Shown here: positions 44,212 through 52,801 of the stretch, one piece after another
How the letters are laid out: every line of letters begins with the position of its first letter
Numbering within the stretch: the first letter of the stretch is position 1
Assembly: GCA_038251405.1 (NCBI GenBank)
Contig: JBBSBH010000016.1
Location: forward strand, 1-64,000
Length of the DNA: 64,000 nt
Reading direction: 5' to 3'
Source: JADJLQ01 sp038251405
GTDB taxonomy: Bacteria > Bacteroidota > Bacteroidia > Chitinophagales > Saprospiraceae
Position numbers and translations under genes: made by a program
Notes under the pieces: model-generated
The model's input: the letters and a program-made list of their open reading frames with translations, nothing else
What the model was told of the DNA's origin: nothing
The model's database searches: none

Positions 44212-45423
44212 TCAATTATTTGAAATGAGAAAATCTTCAAGTGCAAGTACGATATCCTGAGCTACCTGCGTTTTTGATTTTAACTCAAATTTTTTCGATT
44301 TATTGTTCCTATAGAAGAATGTTGTCTTATTGGTATCTCCTCCAAAACCTGCTCCTTTGTCAGTAAGGCTATTTAAGATTACCAGGTCAAAGTTTTTCTT
44401 TTCCAATTTTTCCTGAGCATATTCTTCACCAGTTGTGCTTTCTAAAGCAAATCCTATATGAATTTGTTGGGAAGTTTTTTTCTTACCTAATTCATATGCT
44501 ATATCTGGATTCTTTATCAATTTAATAGTCAGATCTTCACTTGATTTTTTAATCTTTTCTTTGGCAATGGACATTGGTCTGTAATCAGCCACAGCTGCAG
44601 AAAAAATGGAGATATCGGTTTCACTATGAATTTTATCCGCTTCTTCAAACATCTCCTGGGCAGATCGAACATTTACAATTTTTATGGAAGCCTCACCCGG
44701 GGTAATATTTGAAGGACCTAAAATCAATGTAACAAGCCCTCCCTTTTTTGCAATCGCATCTGCAATAGCCACACCCATTTTACCAGTACTGGCATTTCCA
44801 ATAAATCTTACAGGATCTATATTTTCATAAGTAGGACCGGCAGTAATGAGTACTTTTTTACCTGATAACAAAGAAGTCTGAAGTGAAAAAAAGTCAGTCA
44901 ATGCATCTACAATATCCTCAGGTTCTGCCATTCTTCCTTCACCGGTAAGTCCACTAGCCAAATAGCCATTTCCTACGGGTATTACACGCCCTCCATTTGA
45001 TTTAAACAATGTAATATTATTCTGGGTAACGATATGATGCCACATATCCACATCCATAGATGGAGCTAAAAATACCGGACATCTCGATGCCAAATAGGCA
45101 GTTGATAGCATATCATCGGCCAGGCCGTGCACCAGTTTGGCAATAGTATTTGCCGTGGCCGGGGCAATGACAAAAGCATCAGCCCACAGGCTTATATCAA
45201 TATGATTATTCCAGCTTTGATGGGTAACTAATTCTGAGTGAACCGGAGTATGAGTAATAGCTTCGAACGTGAGCGGTGTTACAAATTTAGTAGCCGCGGG
45301 AGTCATAATCACCCTTACTGTCGCACCAGATTTTTGAAGGCCACGCAATAGTATTACTGCTTTGTAAGCAGCTATACTTCCGCTTACCCCTAATAGAATC
45401 TTTTTACCTAAAAGCGATTGCAT
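44212..45423 (-). CDS. coaBC: Bifunctional CoaBC (4'-phosphopantothenoylcysteine synthetase/decarboxylase)
   Basis: About 403 residues from the ATG at 45421-45423; an upstream ATG (45459) would overlap rpoZ and adds a non-conserved N-terminus. The CoaC half shows KKILLGVSGSIAAYKAV, the PATANTIAKL motif and the APSMDVDMW segment, which has Asp where E. coli has Asn125; this seems usual for the clade. The CoaB half shows VLITAGPTYENIDPVRFIGN, then FSAAVADYRP and IGFALES. It makes 4'-phosphopantetheine for CoA synthesis. Confidence 0.94.
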   Translation of the reverse strand: MQSLLGKKILLGVSGSIAAYKAVILLRGLQKSGATVRVIMTPAATKFVTPLTFEAITHTPVHSELVTHQSWNNHIDISLWADAFVIAPATANTIAKLVHGLADDMLSTAYLASRCPVFLAPSMDVDMWHHIVTQNNITLFKSNGGRVIPVGNGYLASGLTGEGRMAEPEDIVDALTDFFSLQTSLLSGKKVLITAGPTYENIDPVRFIGNASTGKMGVAIADAIAKKGGLVTLILGPSNITPGEASIKIVNVRSAQEMFEEADKIHSETDISIFSAAVADYRPMSIAKEKIKKSSEDLTIKLIKNPDIAYELGKKKTSQQIHIGFALESTTGEEYAQEKLEKKNFDLVILNSLTDKGAGFGGDTNKTTFFYRNNKSKKFELKSKTQVAQDIVLALEDFLISNN

Positions 45424-45439
45424 GCGGGGGGAAAAGAGA

Positions 45440-45814
45440 TTAGGCTTTATTATGGCCACTGCTCAACTCTGGAGCATCTTCATATGTGGGAATCTCAGTA
45501 AAACGATATACAAGTTCACTATGAAGAAATTCTTCAGTCGCAAGAATAGCCGGATTTGGCATTTTTTCGTAAAACTTAGATATTTCTATCTGCTCTTTAT
45601 TTTCATGTACCTCTTCTATAGTGTCAGTGCTAATAGCAAATTCTTCCAATTTAAAATGGAGTTCTTTTTTGATATCCATGTTCAATTGATTTGCCCGGCG
45701 TGTAATCACACTGATCGTTTCGTACAGATTACCAGTCTGTATGGCCATGGTCTTAATGTCACGTGCTCTTATATTAGGATCCACTCCTTGCACTTTGTTT
45801 TTGATGTCCGACAT
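45440..45814 (-). CDS. rpoZ: RNA polymerase omega-like subunit (RpoZ/Rpb6 family)
   Basis: A 124-residue protein of the Bacteroidota RNA polymerase Rpb6/omega group. The core is ARDIKTMAIQTGNLYETISV, then the ITRRANQLNMDIKKEL segment and a C-terminal acidic half (EKMPNPAILATEEFLHSEL). The position between bamD and coaBC is characteristic and backs the call. Its start overlaps the end of bamD by 41 bases. Confidence 0.88.
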   Translation of the reverse strand: MSDIKNKVQGVDPNIRARDIKTMAIQTGNLYETISVITRRANQLNMDIKKELHFKLEEFAISTDTIEEVHENKEQIEISKFYEKMPNPAILATEEFLHSELVYRFTEIPTYEDAPELSSGHNKA

Positions 45815-46616
45815 GTTTTATTTGATTTATTTTGTTTTTAGAAATTTGAATATAGTTTGTTACCTCTGCTTTATCCGTGCTCCTGGGGTATTTATTCTTG
45901 AACGTTTCCGCATAGGCAATACAATTCTGATACCTTTCTTCTCTCTTTTCAAATATACTTTTTTCGGCGTATAAGAAAGCAGCTTTACAAATCAGGAAGC
46001 GAATCTGTTCAACATCCTTTGAATCAGGATAGTCTTTCAGTACATTTTCAAAAGTGGTAATGGCCGCCTGGTACTGACCCATATTATAGTATTGTTCTCC
46101 CTGGCTAAAGGCCTTTGTCTCCAATTTTTTACGAAGTCCATCCATTAATTTGTTACATTCCTTTGCTCGCTCACTAGTTGGATAGGTGTTTACAAATGTC
46201 TGTAGGGCATCATTTGCCAATACAGATGGTTCCTGATCAAGCCTGAAATTAGGTGATTGCAGATACAGTGAATAAGCATACATATAATCCATCTCTTCCC
46301 GATAGGGTGAATACACAAAAGTGTTGGAGAAGGTTTTGAAAGCTGTGGCTGCCGATCCATATTCCTTTTGATAGTAATAGGTATAGGCAAACATATAGTT
46401 AAGCTGCTCGAATTCTTTTTTGCCACGATAGCTGCTTACGATGGATTCAAATAATGTCTGTGTTTTACTGTACTCCTTATTCTCAAAATAAGCCACGGCT
46501 TTTTTATACATAGCCTCCGAATCATTGCTGGTTCTGATTTTTTCGAATTCACTCCTGCAGGAAAAGATGAAAAGTGATCCCATTATAAGAGAATAAATCG
46601 ATTTGTTTAGAGACAT
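45774..46616 (-). CDS. bamD: Outer membrane assembly lipoprotein BamD
   Basis: A 280-residue lipoprotein (lipobox LFIFSC, Cys near residue 20). It consists of TPR-like helices starting at MYKKAVAYFENKEYSKTQTL, then FEQLNYMFAYTYYYQKEYGS and NMGQYQAAITTFENVLKDYP. BamD is an essential BAM-complex lipoprotein for outer membrane protein insertion. The C-terminus (HVGHQKQSARSGS) is encoded in the overlap with rpoZ. It heads the operon; a -7 element lies 8 bases before its ATG. Confidence 0.92.
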   Translation of the reverse strand: MSLNKSIYSLIMGSLFIFSCRSEFEKIRTSNDSEAMYKKAVAYFENKEYSKTQTLFESIVSSYRGKKEFEQLNYMFAYTYYYQKEYGSAATAFKTFSNTFVYSPYREEMDYMYAYSLYLQSPNFRLDQEPSVLANDALQTFVNTYPTSERAKECNKLMDGLRKKLETKAFSQGEQYYNMGQYQAAITTFENVLKDYPDSKDVEQIRFLICKAAFLYAEKSIFEKREERYQNCIAYAETFKNKYPRSTDKAEVTNYIQISKNKINQIKHVGHQKQSARSGS

Positions 46617-46624
46617 TTGGGCTG

Positions 46625-46632
46625 CAAATTTA
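46625..46632 (-). promoter_or_regulatory. Promoter -7 element of bamD operon
   Basis: On the minus strand TAAATTTG matches TAnnTTTG. Eight bases separate it from the bamD ATG (46614-46616), so the leader would be only a few bases. Confidence 0.55.
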
Positions 46633-46888
46633 CTATTTTTTACTGATAGTATAACGTGTATTTCAAAATATAGTGACCTGAATATCTGCTGATTAACTTT
46701 ATAGCTTTGTTAAAAAAACGTAAATCAAGGCGCACTCTATGGTTTGATTATTACAATACGTATATCATAGCTATTTCTTTGAAGAACCCTTGAGCCAATA
46801 ATGTAAAAACAAGGTCACTAATTTTGAATTAACAACTATTTAAACCATTTTTATCAAAAAATGTAAATATTCCCAAAATCGAAAATGA

Positions 46889-47470
46889 ACGATAGGTGGC
46901 AAAGCTATCATCTCGAGCATCAAAAATTTATCAGAAAAGAAATTAATTGATGAAGCCAACTTTCTTTTCAATTTCGCTGCTTATCTACCAAACTATGATT
47001 CACTAAATTTTTCACGATTTCCAGTCATTGCAGGCTCTTGTTTCAGGAGAGATATGATCCAAACAATGGTACCACAGGATGGAGAGATTGAGTTAAAAAT
47101 TTTAACCCCATATAAATAAAAAGGAAGATTACATCTTTCTCAATTCTGTTTCAATAGGGCATCAGCAATCAAGTAATTTGATCAATATTATGGCCCATCA
47201 TTATTTCAAGGCCAAATCATGTGCGGGTTTAAATAGAGAATTGAATAATAATAAAATTGATATAAGCCAATTAAAGTATGGCATGATTGCCTGGAGAAAA
47301 TTTTATCTCAAATGGTCTTCTCTCCTAGCAACGCCATAGCAGCTCAAAAATCCAGACTATTATTTTACTGTTTACTTCTTCTTGGCCTAGTATTTAGTAT
47401 GGGATATACTATGGATTGGGTTTTTGGCAAGGGTGAGGCACCAGTAAAAATAGACAAAAATTTATTGTAG
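46889..47470 (+). pseudogene. Decayed gene in at least three frames, unidentified
   Basis: Three consecutive plus-strand open stretches hand over to one another at apparent indels. The first is 46889-47119 (76 codons, with EANFLFNFAAYLPNYDSLNF and RFPVIAGSCFRRDMIQTMV). The second is about 47112-47339 (KEDYIFLNSVSIGHQQ and MAHHYFKAKSCAGLNREL). The third is about 47318-47470 (SRLLFYCLLLLGLVFSMGYT, a membrane-helix-like stretch). Together they read like one protein of about 190 residues ending in a membrane segment. I do not recognise the family. The open stretches are long for this AT-rich DNA, which argues against chance. Confidence 0.5.
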
Positions 47471-47640
47471 ATATTTCCCAATTAACAGATAAGTCAGCTA
47501 ATAGAATTGCCACCCAACTTGTCATTATATTTTAAACGGAAATTTTGCATTGGAATTTGTATGCAAAATCTGAGGTATTGAAAATGAATTATTTATATTA
47601 AATTAAAAGGGTAAGAAATAATTTCATTTTCAAGACTCAG

Positions 47641-47950
47641 GTCTGATGACTCCTATTGTCGTATCAGATCGGTACGATAAATGCAGGGATGCTGATATTC
47701 ATCATCCGCACTCAATAGAAGGTTTAACCTCGATAAATAGTTGGTTTTCAATTCAACTATTTCATCGACCATTCGGCAATTTTTGCTTCAACTGCAAAAA
47801 TTGGGTTAAACTTGATTAAATCGGCTCTGGTTTTAGGATATTTGGCTTAAACCCTTTATATACAATGCCCTGAAATTCTGTTGATTAGCCTTATGATTGG
47901 TAAAATACTGACTCCTATCAGGTCATCTCATGCTTAAGATTATTCCACGG
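47641..47950. repeat. Palindrome-rich non-coding block
   Basis: No gene is visible. It holds a 9-base stem AAATAGTTG/CAACTATTT (47735-47762), extendable by CGAT/ATCG with a bulge. It also holds a perfect 10-base stem CAATTTTTGC/GCAAAAATTG (47777-47803, 7-base loop). The word TGACTCCTAT occurs twice, near 47647 and 47909. No stem is followed by a T tract. It may be a structured RNA or a repeat element. Confidence 0.5.
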
Positions 47951-47996
47951 TTGGATACTCACTATTTAGTTTTGAAGCTTAAATCGATTCTTAAAA

Positions 47997-48407
47997 ATGA
48001 ATATTAAAGCCAAGATTTCTAGCATTATGAACACCAAATTGGTCACTGTTTCAGAAGATACAGACCTGGAAAAAATAAAGCACCTATTTAACGATAATGA
48101 GATAAGACACCTGCCAGTAGTTCAGTATAAAAAGCTCATTGGAATGATCAGTTTATCTGAAATATCTTTTTTAGTAAATCCTACCCAATTTGAATTAGAA
48201 AGTCTTGAAGAAGCCATTCCCAAGACAGACAGGATTAAAGCAAAAAACCTAATGCGCACCCGGCTGGGGAAACTGGAGCCCGACGATAAAATCGAAGTAG
48301 CCATAGATATTTTTCTTAATAATCACTTTCATTGCCTGCCTGTGGTAGATGGTGATGACCTGGTTGGAATGGTTACACCTAATGATATATTAAAAGGTCT
48401 CGTATAA
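47997..48407 (+). CDS. CBS-domain protein
   Basis: A 136-residue protein consisting of two CBS domains (about residues 6-60 and 78-134). Typical turns are LVTVSEDTDLEKIKHLFNDN with IRHLPVVQYKKLIGMISLSE, and KLEPDDKIEVAIDIFLNNHF with HCLPVVDGDDLVGMVTPNDI. CBS pairs bind adenosyl nucleotides and sense energy state; a free-standing pair gives no clue to its partner. The stop is 5 bases from the convergent GH3-like gene. Confidence 0.9.
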   Translation: MNIKAKISSIMNTKLVTVSEDTDLEKIKHLFNDNEIRHLPVVQYKKLIGMISLSEISFLVNPTQFELESLEEAIPKTDRIKAKNLMRTRLGKLEPDDKIEVAIDIFLNNHFHCLPVVDGDDLVGMVTPNDILKGLV

Positions 48408-48412
48408 TAATT

Positions 48413-49912
48413 TTACATTAAAAAGGGACTTAGTTCATCAGCAATCTTTCTGTCATTTCGCAGGTGTGGAATCTTATTCTGACCACCTAATTTACCTATA
48501 GAGCGCATAAAATCTATGAAAGACAATCGCTGCATCAGTCGTATTTGCAATGGTCTAAGAATATGGCCATCGATTAGATCTTTATAATAAATATTTTGAC
48601 AGCACATCCTTTTATCCAACTCACTAGAAAAAGCAGCTAAGTCAACGGGTAGTTTTTCAAAATCAATAAACCATTCGTGAAATGGCTTTCCTCCATCGAT
48701 AGGATTCACCTGAGGAGCTACCGTATACTCACCAACAGACACTTTATGGATTTCAGATGTCTGTAATAGGGCTGTCTCTATTTCTCTTTCGATCACATGC
48801 TCTCCAAATGCAGAAATATATTGACTCACACGACCATTTATAATAAATCGAAATGGATTTAATGAAACAAATTCAATAGTATCACCAATATTATAACACC
48901 ACAATCCTGCATTCGTACTTAGTAATATTGCATAAGTGATATTGGTCTTTACATCCTCCAAACTTATTCGATGGGGATTTTCCCTATTTAATTCATCCAA
49001 AGTAACAAATTCGAAAAATATTCCTGCATTCGTATTCAAGATCAAAGCAGGGTCATTGGGCTCAAATTGAAATCCTATAAATCCTTCCGATGCCGGGTAC
49101 GTATCTACGCGAGGTATACGCTCTCCAAAAAGATTTTCATAATGCTTTTTATAAGGTGCAAAATTTACTCCTCCACTTACTAACATTTTAAGATTGGGGA
49201 AGACTTCTCTGATGGTTTCCTTTCCCGTTTTCTCCAAAATTCTATCTGCAAACATTTTTACCCAAGGTGGAATCCCACTGATCAATCTTAAATCCTGGCC
49301 AATACATTCATCTAATATTTTATTCAATTTTGTATCCCAATCTTCAATGCAATTGGTTTCAAAACTAGGCAATTGAGATTTCTTAAATAGAGATGGAATA
49401 TGAAGATTTACCAGGCCTGAAAGCCTTCCGGTCGGAATTCCACCAACAAGTTCAGTTTCAGGACTTCCCGATAAAAAAATCAGCTTCCCATCGAGGTAAG
49501 AAAAATCATTAATCTGAACAGCATAATTAAAAACAGCATTGCGGGCACTGGAAAAATGATACTGCATGCTTTCCTTACTGATAGGAATATACTTCACCCC
49601 TGATGTAGTTCCTGAGGTTTTAGCAAAATATAGTGGTTTGCCTGGCCATAGTACATCAGACTTTCCAGATTTTATCTCCGAGATATAATCCTTCATCTGC
49701 TCGTAATCTCGAATAGGAACTCTAGTTTGAAAGTTCAAAATTGACCTTACCTGATCAAAATGATGATCTTTTCCAAACCTGGTTTCTTTTCCTTTTTGAA
49801 TTAGATATTGAAAAATTCGAGTCTGATCTTGCAAAGCATTATTTGCCATAGACTTTACCTGTCTATGAATATATCTTCCTATAGGCTTTGCAAGTAATGA
49901 AATTATACCCAT
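48413..49912 (-). CDS. GH3 auxin-responsive promoter family protein (acyl-adenylate-forming)
   Basis: A 499-residue bacterial GH3-family enzyme of the ANL-like fold. Family strings are ALQDQTRIFQYLIQKGKETR, the P-loop-like YFAKTSGTTSGVKYIP, MLVSGGVNFAPYKKHYE, TYPASEGFIGFQ and AFGEHVIEREIETALLQ. Plant GH3 proteins conjugate amino acids to hormones; bacterial homologues are uncharacterised, so the acid and amine are unknown. It is 19 bases after thrS on the same strand. Confidence 0.92.
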   Translation of the reverse strand: MGIISLLAKPIGRYIHRQVKSMANNALQDQTRIFQYLIQKGKETRFGKDHHFDQVRSILNFQTRVPIRDYEQMKDYISEIKSGKSDVLWPGKPLYFAKTSGTTSGVKYIPISKESMQYHFSSARNAVFNYAVQINDFSYLDGKLIFLSGSPETELVGGIPTGRLSGLVNLHIPSLFKKSQLPSFETNCIEDWDTKLNKILDECIGQDLRLISGIPPWVKMFADRILEKTGKETIREVFPNLKMLVSGGVNFAPYKKHYENLFGERIPRVDTYPASEGFIGFQFEPNDPALILNTNAGIFFEFVTLDELNRENPHRISLEDVKTNITYAILLSTNAGLWCYNIGDTIEFVSLNPFRFIINGRVSQYISAFGEHVIEREIETALLQTSEIHKVSVGEYTVAPQVNPIDGGKPFHEWFIDFEKLPVDLAAFSSELDKRMCCQNIYYKDLIDGHILRPLQIRLMQRLSFIDFMRSIGKLGGQNKIPHLRNDRKIADELSPFLM

Positions 49913-49931
49913 TTTGATTAATCAAACTACA

Positions 49932-51863
49932 TTATGCTGTCTGAGATTCAATCAATTTCTTTGTATTTTCTACGAATTCGCCAAGACCCACAGATCCTTG
50001 ATCTCCTTTCCCATGTTCTCGGATAGAAACGCTCCTTTCGGTAAGTTCTTTTTCTCCGATGATCAGCATGATAGGAGTCTTTGAAGTCTCCGCATCACGT
50101 ATCTTTCTGCCTATTTTTTCAGATCTTTCGTCTACCTGTGCTCGTAAGTCAGCCGATAAAAGCATTTGACAAACCTCTTTTGCATAATCATTAAATTTAT
50201 CAGAGATAGGTAACACGGCAATTTGCTTTGGCGACAACCATAATGGAAAATTACCAGCGTAATGCTCTATGAGAAATCCTATAAATCTTTCATGCGTTCC
50301 CAGTGGAGCGCGATGAATGATCAATGGTATTTCGGGTTCATTATTCTGATTGGTAAAGGAGAGTTTGAATCGACGAGGTTGAGCAAAATCTACCTGGTTA
50401 GTCGCTAATGTGAATTCACGACCTATCACACTCCAGATCTGCACATCTATCTTAGGGCCATAGAAGGCACCTTCATCTTTTACCTCTACAAAGGGTATAT
50501 CCGACTCAATCAATACTTTACGTACGAGATCTTCCGTCTCTTTCCATAGCTCCGGCTCATTTACATATTTCTGACCCAGCTTGGAAGGTTCATGCAAACT
50601 CAATCGCATCACATACTTTTCAATACCAAAAATTTTAAAATATTTCAGGTACATATCATTTACAGCACGAAATTCCTGAGCGAATTGCTCTTTAGTGCAG
50701 TAAATATGGGCATCGTTCATATGCAGACAACGTACGCGCATAAGGCCGAATAATTCGCCACTTTGCTCATACCGGTAACATGTGCCATATTCAGCAATGC
50801 GATAAGGCATATCTCTGTAGCTTTTTTGCTCTGCATCAAATATTTTATGATGATGCGGGCAATTCATTGCTTTGAGATAATATTTTTCACCATCCATCAC
50901 CATCGGCGGAAACATACTCTCGGCATAGTACGGAAGGTGGCCACTAGTCAAATACAGATTTTCCTTTGCAATATGAGGTGTTACTACCCTTTTATATCCG
51001 GCGGCAGTCTCTGTTTTTTTAGCTAATTTTTCTAATTCTTCGATGATGACTGTTCCATTGGGCATCCACAGAATAAGACCCGGCCCTACATCATCATCCA
51101 TGGTGTAAAGTCCCAGTTCTTTTCCTAGTTTACGATGATCTCTTTTCTTAGCTTCTTCAAGCATATTGAGATATTCGTCTAATTCTTTCTGTTTTGGAAA
51201 TGTGATCCCATATAACCTGATAAGTTGTTTATTCTTCTCATCACCTTTCCAATAAACACCTGCAACTGCCATTAATTTGGCTGCCTTGATAAACCCTGTC
51301 GTGGGAATATGCGGCCCTTTGCACAAATCAGTAAAACTGCCTTGTGTATAGAAGGAAATAGTACCATCTTCTAAATTTTGCAAAAGATCCAATTTGTATT
51401 CATCCTCTCTTTGTGTAAAATACGCTATAGCTTCAGCCTTTGAAATTTGTTTTCTTTCATACGCATTATTTTGCCTGGCTAATTCCAGCATTTTATTCTC
51501 TATCTTCTTAAAATCGTCACTTGATATAGCACGATCACCTAAATCTATATCGTAATAAAATCCATTTTCTACAGAAGGACCTACCCAAAATTTCACTCCG
51601 GGATATAAGTGTTCCAGTGCCTCGGCCATGAGATGTGCTGACGAATGCCACATGGTGCTCTTGCCCTCTTTATTATCCCAGGTAAGTAATTCTAATTTTG
51701 AATCTTCGCCAATTGGCCTGGTAAGGTCTCTTACTTCGTCATTTACTTTAGCTGCCAATACATTACGAGCAAGGCCTTCACTGATAGATTTGGCTATTTC
51801 TAATGCTGTGATACCGGATTCATACGATCGAACAGCCCCATCTGGAAATGTAATATTTATCAT
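49932..51863 (-). CDS. thrS: Threonyl-tRNA synthetase
   Basis: A 643-residue class II synthetase of full length. The TGS domain is at residues 1-60. The editing domain contains HSSAHLMAEALEHLYPG, and its zinc or substrate residues are intact. The catalytic domain has PMVMDGEKYYLKAMNCPHHH (zinc Cys-His), then RVRCLHMNDAHIYCTKEQ and DVQIWSVIGREFTLATNQVD. The anticodon-binding domain follows (PLWLSPKQIAVLPISDK). A -7 element lies 8 bases upstream of the ATG. I see no T-box or operator-like leader, since no leader exists. Confidence 0.97.
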   Translation of the reverse strand: MINITFPDGAVRSYESGITALEIAKSISEGLARNVLAAKVNDEVRDLTRPIGEDSKLELLTWDNKEGKSTMWHSSAHLMAEALEHLYPGVKFWVGPSVENGFYYDIDLGDRAISSDDFKKIENKMLELARQNNAYERKQISKAEAIAYFTQREDEYKLDLLQNLEDGTISFYTQGSFTDLCKGPHIPTTGFIKAAKLMAVAGVYWKGDEKNKQLIRLYGITFPKQKELDEYLNMLEEAKKRDHRKLGKELGLYTMDDDVGPGLILWMPNGTVIIEELEKLAKKTETAAGYKRVVTPHIAKENLYLTSGHLPYYAESMFPPMVMDGEKYYLKAMNCPHHHKIFDAEQKSYRDMPYRIAEYGTCYRYEQSGELFGLMRVRCLHMNDAHIYCTKEQFAQEFRAVNDMYLKYFKIFGIEKYVMRLSLHEPSKLGQKYVNEPELWKETEDLVRKVLIESDIPFVEVKDEGAFYGPKIDVQIWSVIGREFTLATNQVDFAQPRRFKLSFTNQNNEPEIPLIIHRAPLGTHERFIGFLIEHYAGNFPLWLSPKQIAVLPISDKFNDYAKEVCQMLLSADLRAQVDERSEKIGRKIRDAETSKTPIMLIIGEKELTERSVSIREHGKGDQGSVGLGEFVENTKKLIESQTA

Positions 51864-51871
51864 AAAGGGTG

Positions 51872-51879
51872 CAAAGGTA
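51872..51879 (-). promoter_or_regulatory. Promoter -7 element of thrS
   Basis: On the minus strand TACCTTTG matches TAnnTTTG. Eight bases (CACCCTTT) separate it from the thrS ATG at 51861-51863. Confidence 0.55.
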
Positions 51880-51952
51880 GATAATAGTTTTGTGGAGTCC
51901 TATTATGCCAATTCATATACCGACTCAAATAAAGAAGTAATGGGGTAAAATC

Positions 51953-52153
51953 TTACTCTAGTTCAAAAGACAATTTAGCATTGATTCGGTATTCTTTGAT
52001 TTTACCGTTTTCTACTGTCACTCCCAAATTCTTAATATTGGCTGACCTGATATTTTTTATAGTTTTATGAGCTTTCTTTATTGCCTGCTCAGCTGCATCA
52101 CTCCATGATTTATTAGAGCTTGCAAGGACTTCGATTACTTTTATTGTTGCCAT
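51953..52153 (-). CDS. Dodecin family protein (copy 1)
   Basis: A 66-residue dodecin-like protein: TIKVIEVLASSNKSWSDAAE, a central helix, then NIRSANIKNLGVTVENGKIK and YRINAKLSFELE. Dodecins form 12-subunit shells that hold flavins, stacking on a Trp in the NxxW position. Here that position is Ser (NIRSANI), so classical flavin stacking is not expected. It follows the second dodecin copy after only two bases. Confidence 0.88.
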   Translation of the reverse strand: MATIKVIEVLASSNKSWSDAAEQAIKKAHKTIKNIRSANIKNLGVTVENGKIKEYRINAKLSFELE

Positions 52154-52155
52154 GA

Positions 52156-52356
52156 TTATTGAAGTTCAAAAGTGATTTTAAGATTTACCCGATATTCTTT
52201 GATTTTGCCATTGTCCACAGTAACGCTCATGTTTTTTACATTGGCAGAGCGAAGATTTTTTAACGACTTTTCTGCTTTTTTTACAGCTTTTTCTATTGCA
52301 TCTTCAAAACTCTTGGGTGAGCTTGACAAAAGTTCGATTACTTTAAGTACAGCCAT
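52156..52356 (-). CDS. Dodecin family protein (copy 2)
   Basis: A 66-residue dodecin-like protein, clearly homologous to copy 1 over its whole length (AVLKVIELLSSSPKSFEDAI, then NLRSANVKNMSVTVDNGKIK and YRVNLKITFELQ). The flavin-stacking Trp is again replaced by Ser. The pair arose by tandem duplication and is translated from one message; together they could form mixed dodecamers. Nothing in the immediate context points to a flavin enzyme. Confidence 0.88.
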   Translation of the reverse strand: MAVLKVIELLSSSPKSFEDAIEKAVKKAEKSLKNLRSANVKNMSVTVDNGKIKEYRVNLKITFELQ

Positions 52357-52480
52357 AGTTTGTAGTATTTAATTCCTGCTAAGATACTAAAAATGAGTTG
52401 CTTTTCAGAAATTAATTACCCCTTTTCCAATATAATTTTCAAGTTACCATGCATCAAATATGAATATATTACTACTTTAA

Positions 52481-52795
52481 TTAAGAATGCTTACTTCTTG
52501 CTTTTGGAGTTTTCGAAACTTTTTTCAAAATTCTATCATAAGCCTCTTTTATCAATGCAGGATCATCAGCGTACAGTTCAATAAATCCACAGTCAGCACA
52601 TAAAAAAGCATTGACTTTAGAAGAAGTAATTTCCTTATTAAAAACGGCATCCGGGTCACCTATTAATTGTATCTTAAATTTAGATTGGCCCAAATTTTGT
52701 TTTGCAATTTGATCTATTAATTGAAGATCTGGAATAATATTTTTCGATTTACACTTTAAACATGGGGTATCATTAGTCGACTTTAAATTTTGCAT
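52481..52795 (-). CDS. Small zinc-ribbon protein
   Basis: A 104-residue protein with two CxxC knuckles: PCLKCKSKNI (about residues 12-21) and FLCADCGFIE (about 65-74). They could bind one zinc ion in a rubredoxin-like or zinc-ribbon fold. The C-terminus is Lys/Ser-rich. It follows the TPR lipoprotein on the same strand with a gap of six bases, so it is likely cotranscribed with it. The function is unknown. Confidence 0.75.
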   Translation of the reverse strand: MQNLKSTNDTPCLKCKSKNIIPDLQLIDQIAKQNLGQSKFKIQLIGDPDAVFNKEITSSKVNAFLCADCGFIELYADDPALIKEAYDRILKKVSKTPKARSKHS

Positions 52796-52801
52796 GCTGG
52801 T

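Noticed and set aside
45424..45459. Longer CoaBC start at 45459.
   Set aside because: It adds a non-conserved stretch overlapping rpoZ, while the ATG at 45423 opens directly into the conserved domain.
46617..47996. Search for tmRNA, RNase P, SRP or 6S RNA in the largest gene-free stretch.
   Set aside because: None of the hallmark conserved strings of these RNAs is present on either strand as far as I can see.
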